In this document: positions 47,346 through 59,887 of the stretch, piece after piece
Position numbering within the stretch: position 1 is the stretch's first letter
Layout: every line of letters begins with the position of its first letter
DNA from: Blastocystis sp. Blastoise
Taxonomy: Eukaryota > Sar > Bigyra > Opalinata > Blastocystidae
Direction: 5' to 3'
Assembly (NCBI GenBank): GCA_039096225.1
Contig: JBBPEB010000031.1
Coordinates: 1-64,000, forward strand
Length of the DNA: 64,000 bases
The notes under the pieces: model-generated
Told to the model about the DNA's origin: nothing
The model's input: only the letters and a program-made list of their open reading frames with translations
Databases searched by the model: none
Program-made: the position numbers and the translations under genes

Positions 47346-48600
47346 ATTGTGCTTACTATTAAGATAATTTTGAAATTAGTTAATGTTATTAGTATGTGGT
47401 CCTTAATATTGTTTTAATTTATAATAACATTCATTTATCACCTAATCTGATATAGACTAGCGATATAATTACATCAATGATTGAGTTATTATTAAGTTTT
47501 GTATTCTCCACTTTCATTTATATATTTAATTATGTGTAAAATTTTAAGCAATAAGAAATGTGAAAAAATAGGTTATTAAATTAAGAGATTTAAAATTATA
47601 GAAATTGTTTAATATAGAACAACATGTACTCTACAACATATTAAAAAATAAGAGAATTTCATTTTTGACAAGTGAATTAAGAATGCGTTTGAGTTGTTCA
47701 GAAATTTTAAAGAGTAAGTCTATTCTTTTAAAATTGTGTTTTTGTTATACTATGAAAATTTTGACTTTTAAAAACAAGTTTAAAGGGATTATTTTTTTAA
47801 AATGTAGAAATGAATTATCCAAAGGACGAGATTCAATATAAAACATTTTATTTATCAAACTATTATTTATAGTCTGAATTATATTAAAAGGAGGGACAAA
47901 AATACTCTTGACAAAGTGTATGACCAAATGAAAAATGTTTATAAAGAGTGTCAAAATGGTAGCTAATGTATTGACAGAGTTATGTCGAGCATAGCGTTAA
48001 AATATAAGCTTTTTAAATTAACTATAAGTGTGTTAACTTTTCAAAATGTATAAAAAAGGGTCTTTAGGTCAGAGATTCAAGACATTCAACTATAAGTAAT
48101 ATATGACATAATGAGATCTATATTGTGTGAAAGTTATGTCTAAAACTATTTTGATACACTGGATATCAAAATGGTGAAGTCTCTTTACAAGCGATATTGT
48201 TGACACTTTTATGTATAAAAATGCTTTTTAGAGTGACTTTATTAATATTAATTCTAAAACTATGTGTTTAAGTCGTTAAAGTGAAAATGAATGTTGACTT
48301 TGTTGTGTTAGATTCGTTTTAGTTTTATGAAATGGTTAAAGAAAGTGTAAACTACCTTAATATAATCTATTTAAAATGATTTTACATAATAATGACTTTC
48401 GATACTTAACATTGTGACCCATTTCTAAATTTATTAGCTTTAGAAACTCCATAATAATTAAAGCAGTAACTCAACTATTTATAAATACAAAATATATTTT
48501 TAAAATAATAAATAACAAATATAATGATTCAAAAAGGATTTCTCATTTTTTTAAGTATTGTTTTTAGTTTTTCAGATACTATTCAAAAGTAAATTTTAAT
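47346..48600 (+). repeat. H7 right arm, degenerate repeats
   Basis: Non-coding, diverged copy of the H1-H3 right arm, with motif copies near 47828 and 48072. Short ORFs at 47605-47954 on both strands fall in this repeat and look fortuitous. Confidence 0.6.
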
Positions 48601-48668
48601 TCTTATATCAGGAATTGAACCTGATTACAATCAATATATGATTGTAACTCTCCATATAGAGTATAAGA
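48601..48668 (-). ncRNA. tRNA-like cloverleaf T1 (H7)
   Basis: Middle arm extended to 9 bp (TTACAATCA/TGATTGTAA around TATAT). Changes relative to H1 keep pairing. Same closing stem and T arm. Confidence 0.65.
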
Positions 48669-48827
48669 AGTGTTAATAAAATAATATATATAATATATAA
48701 TAAGTAACATATTATAGATAATAAGTAACATATTATAGATAATATTTTATAAATAATATATATTATTTAATATATAGTAGATAATAAGGAAAGAAAGTGA
48801 ATAAAAACAAAACACTTATTATTCATT

Positions 48828-48877
48828 GCAGCCGCGGTCCGGTGCCGTTAGGCCCCGGACCTGCGGCGTGACCCTAG
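48828..48877 (+). other. H7 3'-terminal hairpin and CTAG end
   Basis: Standard hairpin. CTAG at 48874-48877 abuts host T. Confidence 0.93.
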
Positions 48878-50628
48878 TATATATACAAAAGAATAAGTCT
48901 TTATTTAATATATTTTGACAAAATAAGATTATATACATATATTAACGACACAGAAAACCATCAATATCCTATCTCAAATATTATTTACATAATTTAATAT
49001 AATACTATCCATAATTAGTCTTTTTTTACCATAAATGAAGAACTATATATAGTAAGTTTATTAAATATATACAATATTAAACAAATAATAATAATATATA
49101 TACTATAAATAAGACACCAGTGAATAATAAACGTTTCATCTCATACTATAGATAAAATACAATATATAATATTAAAAATAACAACTTAAAAAAACAAATT
49201 AAAAATAGATTATAGATAAAAAGTGAAAAGAAAGAATAATATATACTCTAAATCCAAGAAAATAGAAGATCTAATGCATTCAACAAATTAAATGTTGTAT
49301 TTGGAAATCTTTGAGTTTCACCAAATCAACCAATGTGTAAGTATTTCATAAATATGGGCTAGACCAGTTTGAGTAGTAATTTAACATTGATTGAGTACAG
49401 TGAAAAGTAGTTCTGAGTGAGTATTTATCAACATGTAAATGATTTGTTAAGAATGTTGATATTGAATATATTATTCAGTTTGTTTATCCTATAGTAGATG
49501 TACAGTAGACTATATAGCAATAATAAAGAGAATAAAAAATACCAGACAAGCCAAATTGTGTTTTAGAAAGCCAATATCCACAAATTAAGAAGGACAGTAT
49601 GACCTAGAAGGTATGATCTATACTAAATAGACATAATAAAATATATAATTAATTTTTATTACAATATTAATATAATAGTTTAATTACTATAGTATATTTT
49701 ACTTAATTCTTAAATTTCAAAAAAAATAAGCCAAAAATTAGAGACTTACAAAAAACCCGTGAAATTCTTTCACGGGTTTTAAACCCGTGAAAGAAATTCA
49801 CGGGTTTTTATTTTGTTATATATCTCTCTTTATATGAGTTGTAAACGATTAAGATGTTCTTTGTTATAAATTAATATATGGAAATTTCATATTAAAGGAA
49901 GAATCTTTTGATAAGAATAAGTTTTTTATCAATTCATTTGTTTTTCTTGGTGAACAAAGATTCTAGATTCTTTGATTTGCATATTTTGATTTTAGGATCA
50001 ATAGATAAATATGAAGGTGTGCTATTGATTCTGTTTTCATAATATAAGTTGGATCATATTCAGATGAAGTTGTTTATTATTCAATAGTATCAATATTTCC
50101 GTGCTATACATATAGACATCTAGTCAAATATGAAGAAATATAACTAATTAATATATCTTCAATTATTGTCTTTAGACAATTATTCTTTTATAAAACAATG
50201 AAAAGTGTTCCACTCAATATATAATAAGTGTCTTAGATATAAAAAACATAATATAATAACTTTTCATCTATTATTTTTAATAGGATAAAATGTTCTCACA
50301 AATAAGTTTATTATTATTAATTCTTCAATATATTATACATATAATAAACATTTAAAAACTATGAACCTGTATTTGGCTGGTAAAGCATCAATAATAATTT
50401 GTACAAATCTATTCTATACATAGATTTCAACTCTTTTTACTTTCTTATAAGTACAAAAATATTTAGTTAAATTTTTGTGGTGATAAAATGAAGAAGACAT
50501 TAGTATAAGGGCATGAAATGAGCCCATTTAGTAAAAAATTTGATATTTATATTATAGAAATTATATGCATGAGTATAACAACGATTCTAATATATGAACA
50601 TCAATTCAAATAAATCATATATATAATA
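48878..50628. other. Host AT-rich intergenic DNA
   Basis: No convincing exon, RNA gene or Helitron sequence recognised. It contains the double hairpin at 49751-49809. Ends at the A before the H9 CTAG. Confidence 0.6.
49751..49809. repeat. Double hairpin built of CCCGTGAA inverted repeats
   Basis: Four copies of ACCCGTGAA or its complement in alternating orientation. The whole block is a near-perfect palindrome with one mismatched pair near each arm's middle, and each half is also a hairpin. It is markedly richer in GC than its surroundings. It may be a MITE-like remnant or a termination/structural element. Confidence 0.7.
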
Positions 50629-50678
50629 CTAGGGTAACGCCGCTGGCGCACCGCCTAACGGCGACGCGCCGCGGCTGC
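50629..50678 (-). other. H9 variant 3'-terminal hairpin
   Basis: Identical to the H4 variant (GGCGC/GCGCC stem). Confidence 0.92.
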
Positions 50679-50864
50679 GTTGTGCAGTTGGGTTTTAAAA
50701 TTATTTCTTTAACTTTATTGAACAAAACAACCTTGTTTATTATAAACATTTAAAAAACAAATAAAAAGTGAAGAAGTAATAGATTAAAAAGAAAAAATAA
50801 TTAACAAACATAAAACAAAAACAAACAAATATAACAAAAGAAGAAAAAAGAAAAAATAAAGCAT

Positions 50865-53800
50865 TTAATTATTTAGAGTAGACCTGAAGACCACGTTCTT
50901 AGTAAATATTTCATTACTACTACTAATCATCTTACCTTGAGAGACACTATCAACTACCTTAATAAAAAGAGCGTTGAAAGATCGAGCACGACTGAAAGCA
51001 ACATAGAGTTGACCATGAGAGAAGACAGGACGATCTAAGTAAACACCAACTCTTTCAAATGTTTGTCCTTGAGATTTGTTGATAGTCATGGCAAAGGCTA
51101 AACGAATAGGAAATTGTCTTCTGGATATAATAATAGGAAGATCTTCAGGATTTGAATTACAGATGATTCTTGGAATAATAACAGTTTGTTCATCAATAGT
51201 AAGAGAAGGAGGAGGATTTAAAATAGTAGCAGTAATATTATTTGATCCTAATCGAGTTACTATAAGTCTAGTACCATTACATAATCCTTTAGAAGGATTA
51301 AGATTTCTTAAAAGCATAATGATACAACCTATTTTTAAATTTAATATATGAGGAGGCATTCCAGAAGGTGTTTGAGAATTGATAAACTCGATAGGATAAT
51401 TTGATTCTGGATCATCTGTTTCAGAATCAAGAATAGAATCAGAAGAGATATAAGGAGTAGTAGTTCCAGAAAGAAGATTATCAACAATGAAATCATTTAA
51501 AGTACCAACACAATCATTAGTAGAAGCTAATATAACAGAAGAAGCTAATCGTTTGATATCAGAATCAAGAGAAGTATTGATTCGATGTCCAAATACAGTA
51601 ACACATAAATCATCATTCACAATACATTGAGGAGGAATAGGAATATAATCTATATCTAAATGATGACTAATAGTATAATTATTAGAAAGAACACCATCTC
51701 CTACTTGTAATAACCATTGTCTAAAATCATCTGCTCCTTCTAAAGCTCTCATATTTCTTGATAAATGAATGACATTATTTTTGATAGAATTCCATAAGGA
51801 ACAAAACTTTATAGAAGAACTAACAATCTGAGCTTGAGTTCCTTTTCTTATAACTGGTAAACATTGTCTGAAATCTCCTCCTAATACTACTGTTTTACCA
51901 CCAAAAGGAATATCTAATTCTGTATTCATTATATCACATAATAATCTATGTACTACCATAAAACAATCACCTTTCATCATAGGAGCTTCATCCCATATTA
52001 TTAAATCAGCTATTCTTATTTCTTCTACTTTTCTTCTATCTCTAGCTAAATCTATATTTGAAGTAGAATCAGGATCAACATTCAAAGGAATACCAAATTG
52101 TTTATGAGCTGTTCTACCACCTGGTAATAAAGTAGAAGCAATTCCTGTTGAAGCTACAGGTAATACATTCTTATTATGTCCACGTAAATAACTTAATAAA
52201 CTATTATATAAGAAAGTCTTTCCACTTCCACCTGGACCATCTATAAAGAAACATAACTTATCTTCTATTCTACTACTTTCTATTGAATGAATTACTCTAT
52301 CAAATGCATTTCTTTGTTCTTCATTTAATAATTCTATTACTCTATTAGCTTCTTGTAATTCTAATGTAGGATTATAATTATAATCATTATAATGATGTTG
52401 TTCTTCTACTTGAGGTAATCCTAAATCATTATAATTCACTCCTATACTTATCATCATCTCTTTTATATCTTGTAAAGTACGTATTTCATAATCTTGAAGA
52501 ACACTATTAGTATCATCTTCTATAACACTTGATGAATCTAAATCTTGAGCTAAAGGAGTATTTATATAATCTATTTCATTATTATGCATTGAATGTTTAT
52601 AATCCTCACTAAGAAATGATTTAAATCGAATCCAAAACTCTTTCACATTTGTTAATAATGATTCTGAAATATAAGTAATAAATAATTGTCTCAATTGACA
52701 TGGAGTAGCAAAAACAATAGCTTCTGAAAATGAATCAAATACTTCTCTCTCATTATTCAATAATCCTCTTGCTATAGCTGCTTCACTAAAGGTTCTATAA
52801 GGTTCATTACTATTCAATCCTTTTACTATCTTCAAAGAATCAAAGCTATCAGCTCCTTTCGTATTCAATAATAATAATCTCAAAGCATATCGTTCCTTAT
52901 CTTTTGGATTCACATAATACATTCTTCCTAAAGCTTTTATATCTCTCTGACGTCTATTCCAAGTATTTGTATTCGATTTCCATACATAATATTTTGGTAT
53001 TTCATGATAAGCATAAATAGGATATTTCTCATCTAATATTTTCAATAATTCTTCGGATATATTATCATCATCTACTTCATAACTATTTATTCTATTTATC
53101 TCTTCTAAACGAACTTGAATCAATTCTCTTTCTTCTTCTACATTATTCATATTACGAATACCATGCTTCTTCTCTATATAATAATAAGTATATATCTTTC
53201 TTTGATTCTGAACTTCTTTCTCTAAATCAAAGTATTTTGTTAATTTAGTACCTTTCTCTAAACTATTCCTTAATGCTTCTACTTCATGTCCTTCTCGAAA
53301 TAATATATATGGATCATCAGGTAAATGAATAGGTAATCTATTAATAGAAACAGAATTATAAGTAATTTCAAAACAATTCAAACGATAAGAAGCTTCAGGA
53401 GGAGAAACATATCGACAATCTAAATAAGCTTGAGTTTCATCTACTATTCCATTATCATTCACTCTTCTTAATTGAGCTATCACAGAATCATTTCCTTTTA
53501 ATGCATACTTATATATATATTTTGTACTTTGAATATTACAACAGACTTCTACATTAATATGAGCTTGATATTTCAATAATAAATAAGGATTATAAGGAAC
53601 TACCCAACGATTATCAATAGTATAAGTATTATGACTACGAATAAGAGTAATAGTTCTATCAGGAATATTTCTTCTTTGATATAAAGGATAAGAATTTAAA
53701 TGACAATTAGTTTGCTCTATATATTCTTTTGGAAATCTCTTACTACATTTACCTGTTGATCTATCAATACAAACACAATTCGTATCATAATCAGGACCAC

Positions 53801-56597
53801 ATGGACCATGAATCATATGTTTCTTAACTAATTCATAAAGAAGAGGAGTTGATTCTTTATCAGGAATCTCTGCACTTATTATACTATCTACTTCATCTTC
53901 TGTTCTATATTTAGAATTCGTATCTAAAATAATTAATATATGAGAATGTGGTAAACCTCTCTTTTGGAATTCCACTGAATATAATAAAGCTTCTACAGTA
54001 CCAAATATATTCTTATCCTTTATATCAGAAAGTAATTGTTTCAACTTTAAATGAAACACTCTTGAAACTAAATCTGGAAATTCATTAACAGTATAACCTT
54101 CTGGAATATTATTCTTTATTTCTAACCAATCTGGATTGCAAGTAAATGTTATAAATAAATCAGGTTTACCATATTCTCGAACTACACTCATAGCATCCAT
54201 ATATTTCTGTTGCAAATTTCTTGGACTACCAACAAAAGAAGAAGGTAATATAATAGCTTTACCTATTCTATCTATATTTCTATCATTCTCATTTATTTGA
54301 TCTCCTCTCTCTTCTAACATATTATTTATATTCTGATAAGTTGAAGCTCTTAACTTATTTTGATTATTTCGTATATAATTAATTCTATTTTGTTCTACTC
54401 GAATATAATTATCAGTAATATATTGTAAAGTTAATTTCTTATATTTTAATAAATAATTATCATAAGGTGGATCTTTCATTTGAAGCATATAATTATAATA
54501 TTCTAACATAGTAATAGTAATTTGATTAGAACGATTCAATGATAATAAATCTGGATACCAACCTTGTCTTCCAGTTGGAAACATAACTGGATAAACCATA
54601 CAATCTATATAAGAATTAGTATTCTTCATTACTATATATTGACCTGAAGTATAACGATTCTGTTCATTATTACTATTAGTAGCTACTATTTCCATACCAC
54701 TTCTAGGAAAACAACAATAACTTCTTTCTGGCATTACTCCTCCTTCTCTATATTGATATATTACTGCTACTTCATCTACTTGAGGAGTATTATATCTTCT
54801 TATATCAGGTACTTCTCTTCTTTGTTTCTTAAACTCTATTAATAAATTAATATTATTTCTATTCATTTGACTATTCTCTTCTAATACTTCATCTACTCTT
54901 TCTCGAAGTGAATTATATATTTGAGCTAATGGATGATATTCTCTTATTGTACTATCTAATATCTCTAAAATATTTGGTTTTAAATCACAAAAATATCGAT
55001 TCATACTTCTCATATGAGTAGCTTCATCTCCATCTATCATATAATATTGATTGAATACAGGATGTCTTGTAGGATCATTCACATCAAAATCTAAAGCACT
55101 CTTAAAAGTATGATATATATTACCTCCACATTTAAATAGTAAAGGTCCAGAAGAATTTCTTAAATCATCATCAGAAGTATTATTTCCAGCTAAAGAAGCT
55201 AAAGCAACAGAATTATTATATCGAATAATATTATTAATAAATTCTCTTGAATCTGGATTATCTCTTTGTAATAAAGAACGAATAGTATTAGGAAGATCAG
55301 GAAGCTCAGGAAGAACTACTTTACCACTACCACAGCAAGTATAAAACTTATCATTCATTCCTTTCTCTAATTCAAAATGTTTAGCATGACAATATTCACA
55401 ATGAACATTAAAATCACCTAAATAATTAGCTTTATAAGTATTCAATGCTTCATTTAATACGAAATCACCATGAGAATCTATATAAAATAATATAAAATAA
55501 ATATTAAATATATATAAATACTTCTTTGAATAGAAGCAATACAATTATGTAATCCAGGATATAATAATCTTTGTTGATTATCTATAAAAATAATTTGTTA
55601 TTTAATTATTCATAAAGAATTATAAAAAATAAATAGCATACAAATATCTAAAGCTCTTCTTCTTCCTCTATTAATAATAGGATGAATAATTATATCTTCT
55701 TCAACTATAAAAAAGTATTAAATAAATATATTTAAATAATAAAAAACATACTATTATCTGTTATAGGTCTTCTAATAGTTCTTACAACTGGTATTTCGTC
55801 ATTATTTTGAGTATTACTATTAATATTAGGAAAAGGATCAATATAATCAGAATCAGAATCATTATCAGAAAAACTACTACTACTACTACTACTACTATCA
55901 CTTGAACTACTACTACTACTACTATTAGGTATTGTTGTTATAATTTCTGATTCATTATCATTATTTAAATTAATATGAGGAATATTTGTTAGAATACTTA
56001 AAGGAGGAAGAATAGGACTTAAATCAGGAATAGTTAAATAACTATTCATAATGGAATTAATAGATCTATTATTTCTATGTATTATTGTTTCATTATTATT
56101 AGTATTAGTGTTATTTCTTGAATTATTTGTATTATCATTAATGATTGTAGAATTATTATTGTTAGATATATTTACATCAGTTGGAATAGTAGTAACAACA
56201 GGTAAAGAGTGTGAAGAAGTATTAATAGAATCATTATTATTATTAGAAACAGAAGTATTTTTTTCTGTAGGTTGTATAATAGTAGTTGATATAGGAATAG
56301 ATTGATTATTATTATTAATTTGACTTTGAACAATAGATATGTTATTAATTGATTGATTAACTGGATTCATTTGATTGAATAGGTTTGAACCATTATTTAA
56401 TATAGAATTATTATTATTTATTTGTGAATAACGATTATCGATATCAATATCAATATTGTTATTTGAATTATTGTTTTGAATGTTTTGTAAAGGAATATTA
56501 TTTTGAAAATTAAAAGTCGAAAACAAAGCTAAAGGTTTTGAGTTAAAACCAAATGATTTAGATAAATCATTATTATTTATTTTATCCTTATTGGAAC
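50865..56597 (-). CDS. Helitron Rep (HUH) / PIF1-like helicase, intact (H9)
   Basis: Exons: 55752-56597, 55642-55704, 55522-55581 and 50865-55477, all introns phase 1, about 1859 codons in all. The first exon is Asn/Ser-rich and disordered. It has a TATATAG acceptor at its start and no good ATG before a Met about 52 codons into its main ORF, so an upstream exon is likely. Numbering from the 1559-codon main ORF: a Cys-rich N-terminal motif (C49, C52, C70, C71), HUH endonuclease motif PHSH (H533, H535), candidate catalytic tyrosines in KYIYKYALKG (Y676, Y680), Walker A GPGGSGKT (1103-1110), Walker B IIWDEAP (1182-1188), GGDFRQCLP (about 1222-1230) and C-terminal QLYVAFSRA (about 1512). These are the hallmarks of rolling-circle Helitron transposases: nicking, strand transfer and unwinding in the nucleus. 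No RPA or OTU domain is seen. Confidence 0.95.
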
Positions 56598-56699
56598 CTA
56601 TATATATTAATTATTAGATATTAAATATATTATGTTTAAGTTTAGAATAAAGTTTAGTTGTGTAGTATATAAATTAACTTTCATTGTTATAGTTGTTGA

Positions 56700-57360
56700 A
56701 GTATTTATTAATTAATATAAAGTATAACCTTTATTAATATAATATAATACATAGATATAGTATGATAATATATATATTAATATAAAGTATAACATTTATT
56801 AATATAATAATACATACATAAGTATAGTATGATATATTAATTAATATAAAGTATAACCTTCATCAATATAATATGATACATAAGTATAGTATGATATATT
56901 AATTAATATAAAGTATAACCTTTATTAATATAATATAAGTCATAGATATAGTATGATATATTTATTAATATAAAGTATATAACTCTTATTAATATAATAT
57001 AATACATAGATATACTATGATATATTTATTAATATAAAGTATAACCTTTATTAATATAATATAATACATAAGTATAGTATGATATTATATATATTAATAT
57101 AAAGTATATAACCTTTATTAATATAATAATACATAGAATATACTATGATATATTAATTAATATAAAGTATAACATTTATTAATATAATAATACATAGATA
57201 TACTATGATATATTTATTAATATAAAGTATATAACCTTTATTAATATAATAATACATAGATATACTATGATATATTTATTAATATAAAGTATATAACCTT
57301 TATTAATATAATAATACATACATATAGTATGATATATTAAATAATATAAAGTAAAAACTT
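56700..57360 (-). repeat. Tandem repeat array of 62-70 bp units (H9)
   Basis: About eleven units with ATATAAAGTATA(TA)ACC and TTATTAATATAAT segments, uninterrupted here. It lies between gene A and the Asn-rich exon of Rep/helicase. Confidence 0.8.
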
Positions 57361-58028
57361 TATTAATTAATAATTATCTTCAATACTATAATGTAATGAA
57401 AGATAATATTATAATTAATGAAAACTAATATTAAATAAGTATAGGTAATTAATATTGTATAATTTATTAAACAATCTATATGATTCAACCTCATAGAGGA
57501 CATCTATAGCTATTGTGCTTTGTTACAACATTCTATAAACATATAGCTAACTACCAGTTAATATCATATACAATGTGAGTAAGTGAAGAATCTTAACACT
57601 TAGATATCTCATCATTGATAGTATTACATCGGTTAGACTATATAGAGTTAGAAGCGAACAATAGTCAGCAATAGTATGAGTCATATAGGTAATCAATAGT
57701 TGTATTAATTAAATTAAATACAAATATTAAAATACTCAACACTATTTAATATTAAGTAATTCAAAAATTATCTTAATATCCGACACCTTCCCGTTAATCG
57801 ATACGATTAAAGTAAAATTAAAATAAAAAAAAAAAATAACAAAACAAAAATGAAAAAAGAAAGGATTCTATTAAATATTTAAATACTAAGTAGCTAAAGC
57901 TAAGCTTAGTAAATAAATATATAAATAGATAATAAAAAGAAAGCAGACAACAGAAAGCTATTATCTGTGAAAGAAAAAAAAATAATAAAACAAAAGAAAA
58001 AGAAACTAAAATAATAAATAATACTTAC
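57361..58028 (-). other. Gene A 3' flank / possible long intron (H9)
   Basis: No exon seen. If gene A is joined to Rep/helicase this is part of a 1.4-kb intron (56598-58028), far longer than the other introns. Confidence 0.5.
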
Positions 58029-59265
58029 CCACAACTTTATTTGAACCTATATAAGTATAGAATATAATATAAGTATAAATATACATTGAATAATTGAAGA
58101 ATTGTTGACACCATCAACGACTGAAGAATTATTAACACCATCACCTATATATATATATACAATAGTATAAGTATAAATAAATAAATAATATTATATATAT
58201 ATATATATACCTTTATATATATTAGTAGTAACTATATCAAGACCAACAACAGAGTCACACGATCCCAAATTAAAAGACACACCTATATAGAATCATAAAA
58301 TAGAATAAACATAGATACATATATATATATATATATATATATACCTTCTGAAGAAGGAATAGAAGAATGACCATGTACTAACTGAGTTGAAGGACCTATA
58401 TAAAAACAAATAAGAAAGAATTAAAAGAATAATAAAAAATATATATATATGATATATCTATATACCTTTAGCATTAGAAGGATGATCACCATCAGATACA
58501 GTACCATGAACAGAAGACACTATCAGAACAGAAGGACCTATATATATTTATAAAATAAAAGTAAATCAAAAAGAAGAAAAAGAAAATATATTATATATAC
58601 CTTCTTTATGATTAAGATCAGCACCAACATTCATAGCAACAGAAGAACCTATAATAACATATAAATAGGAAATAAAAGAAATAATTAAAAATAAATAAAT
58701 AAATAAATGATTACATACCTTGAAGACCATGAGAAGAGTTAGCATCACCATCAGTAGCATCAGCAACAACATCATCATGAGTATAAGAACCTATAGATAA
58801 ATAAAAATAAAAAAAAAAATAAAATAAATGATTGACAACATACCTTCAAGACCATTAGTGGAGTGTATATCATCATCAATAGCTCCAGCAACAGAGTCCA
58901 CAACAACAGAAGAACCTATAGATAAATAAAAATATAAAAATAAAAACAAATGATTGACAACATACCTTCAAGACCACTTGAAAACATTATACCATCATCA
59001 GTAAAGGACACCAAGGACAGAGAAGAGTCTAAGATAATATAAAATAATAAAACAAAAAGAAATGTATAAATATATACCTTCAAGACCATATTGATAAGCA
59101 CCATCACCATCAATGACATCCATACTTGCATCCTGTTGAGTAGAAGAACCTATATATGAATAATAAAAAAAAATAAATACAATACATACTGGACCGTCTT
59201 TGAGAAACGTATTTTTTTTGATTCAAGGACCTCCGCCTTGATGACATTCTGCCTTTTCTAGGCAT
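58029..59265 (-). CDS. Gene A: eleven-micro-exon gene (H9), intact
   Basis: Same exon chain as in H4, at 59190-59265, 59078-59149, 58966-59028, 58844-58915, 58719-58790, 58601-58648, 58466-58537, 58345-58395, 58211-58282, 58085-58144 and 58029-58046. Each internal exon is a multiple of three and all introns are phase 1. The last mini-exon (Gly-Ser-Asn-Lys-Val-Val) ends one base into a Gly codon. The next acceptor with matching phase on this strand opens the Asn-rich Rep exon (Gly-Ser-Asn-Lys-Asp-Lys...), so the two could form one reading frame. As a separate gene it would instead stop soon after exon 11. No known domain; acidic, Ser/Gly/Val/Asp-rich after a basic leader. H10 lies about 340 bp upstream. 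Confidence 0.72.
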
Positions 59266-59458
59266 CTTATTTAATAATTTAATAAAAATAAGTATTTTTA
59301 TGTAGAAAACAAAAACATATTCATATTTGAACTTTTGTAAAATAGGGACAATATTTAAAATATGCATATTTAAAAATTAATAGGAATCATAAATAACCTC
59401 GAATTTTTATTATTATCTTATGCTAAGCTGATAATAGGGACATTTTTTATTAAAAACA

Positions 59459-59474
59459 TTTTGGGTACCCAAAA
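59459..59474. promoter_or_regulatory. 16-bp palindrome between genes A and B (H9)
   Basis: TTTTGGGTACCCAAAA. H10 is inserted about 130 bp further from gene A, so the palindrome stays attached to gene A but is separated from gene B. Confidence 0.5.
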
Positions 59475-59603
59475 ACTATAGTTTTTTACATTTTTTAAAT
59501 ATTTGTTTGTATTGATTGTCTGGGTATGTTTTATTAATTAATTTGATGTTATTTAGTTATTATTTTTATATTTATTTGTATATATTAATTTATTTATTTA
59601 TAA

Positions 59604-59653
59604 CTAGGGTCACGCCGCAGGTCCGGGGCCTAACGGCACCGGACCGCGGCTGC
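59604..59653 (-). other. H10 3'-terminal hairpin and CTAG end
   Basis: Identical to the H1 hairpin. Confidence 0.93.
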
Positions 59654-59819
59654 AATGAATAATAACTGTTTGGTTTTTATTTACTTTCTTTCCTTTTTAT
59701 CTATTATATATTATATATTATATATTATATAATATATATTATTTATTAAATATTATCTATAATATGTTACTTATTATATATTATATATTATATATTATAT
59801 ATATTATTTTAATAACACT

Positions 59820-59887
59820 TCTTATACTCTATATGGAGAGTAGCAATCATTTATTGATTGTAATCAGGTTCAATTCCTGATATAAGA
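59820..59887 (+). ncRNA. tRNA-like cloverleaf T1 (H10)
   Basis: Identical to T1 of H1. Confidence 0.65.

Larger units (their letters stand above)
21862..48877 (+). mobile_element. Helitron H7, 6.4 kb class, split by H4 and H8
   Basis: The first nine bases (TCATTACTA, 21862-21870) lie left of H4 and the rest resumes at 39796 (TATATATGAGAATAGG), so H4 inserted nine bases inside the 5' terminus. H8 splits it again at 41853/44535. It ends in hairpin plus CTAG at 48874-48877, with host T at 48878. Its own DNA adds to 6410 bp. It is more diverged from H1-H3 than they are from one another, consistent with an older copy. Confidence 0.9.

Noticed and set aside
47605-47954. Short ORFs on both strands in the H7 right arm
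   Set aside because: They lie in the degenerate arm repeat, are not preserved in the sister arms, and overlap each other on opposite strands.
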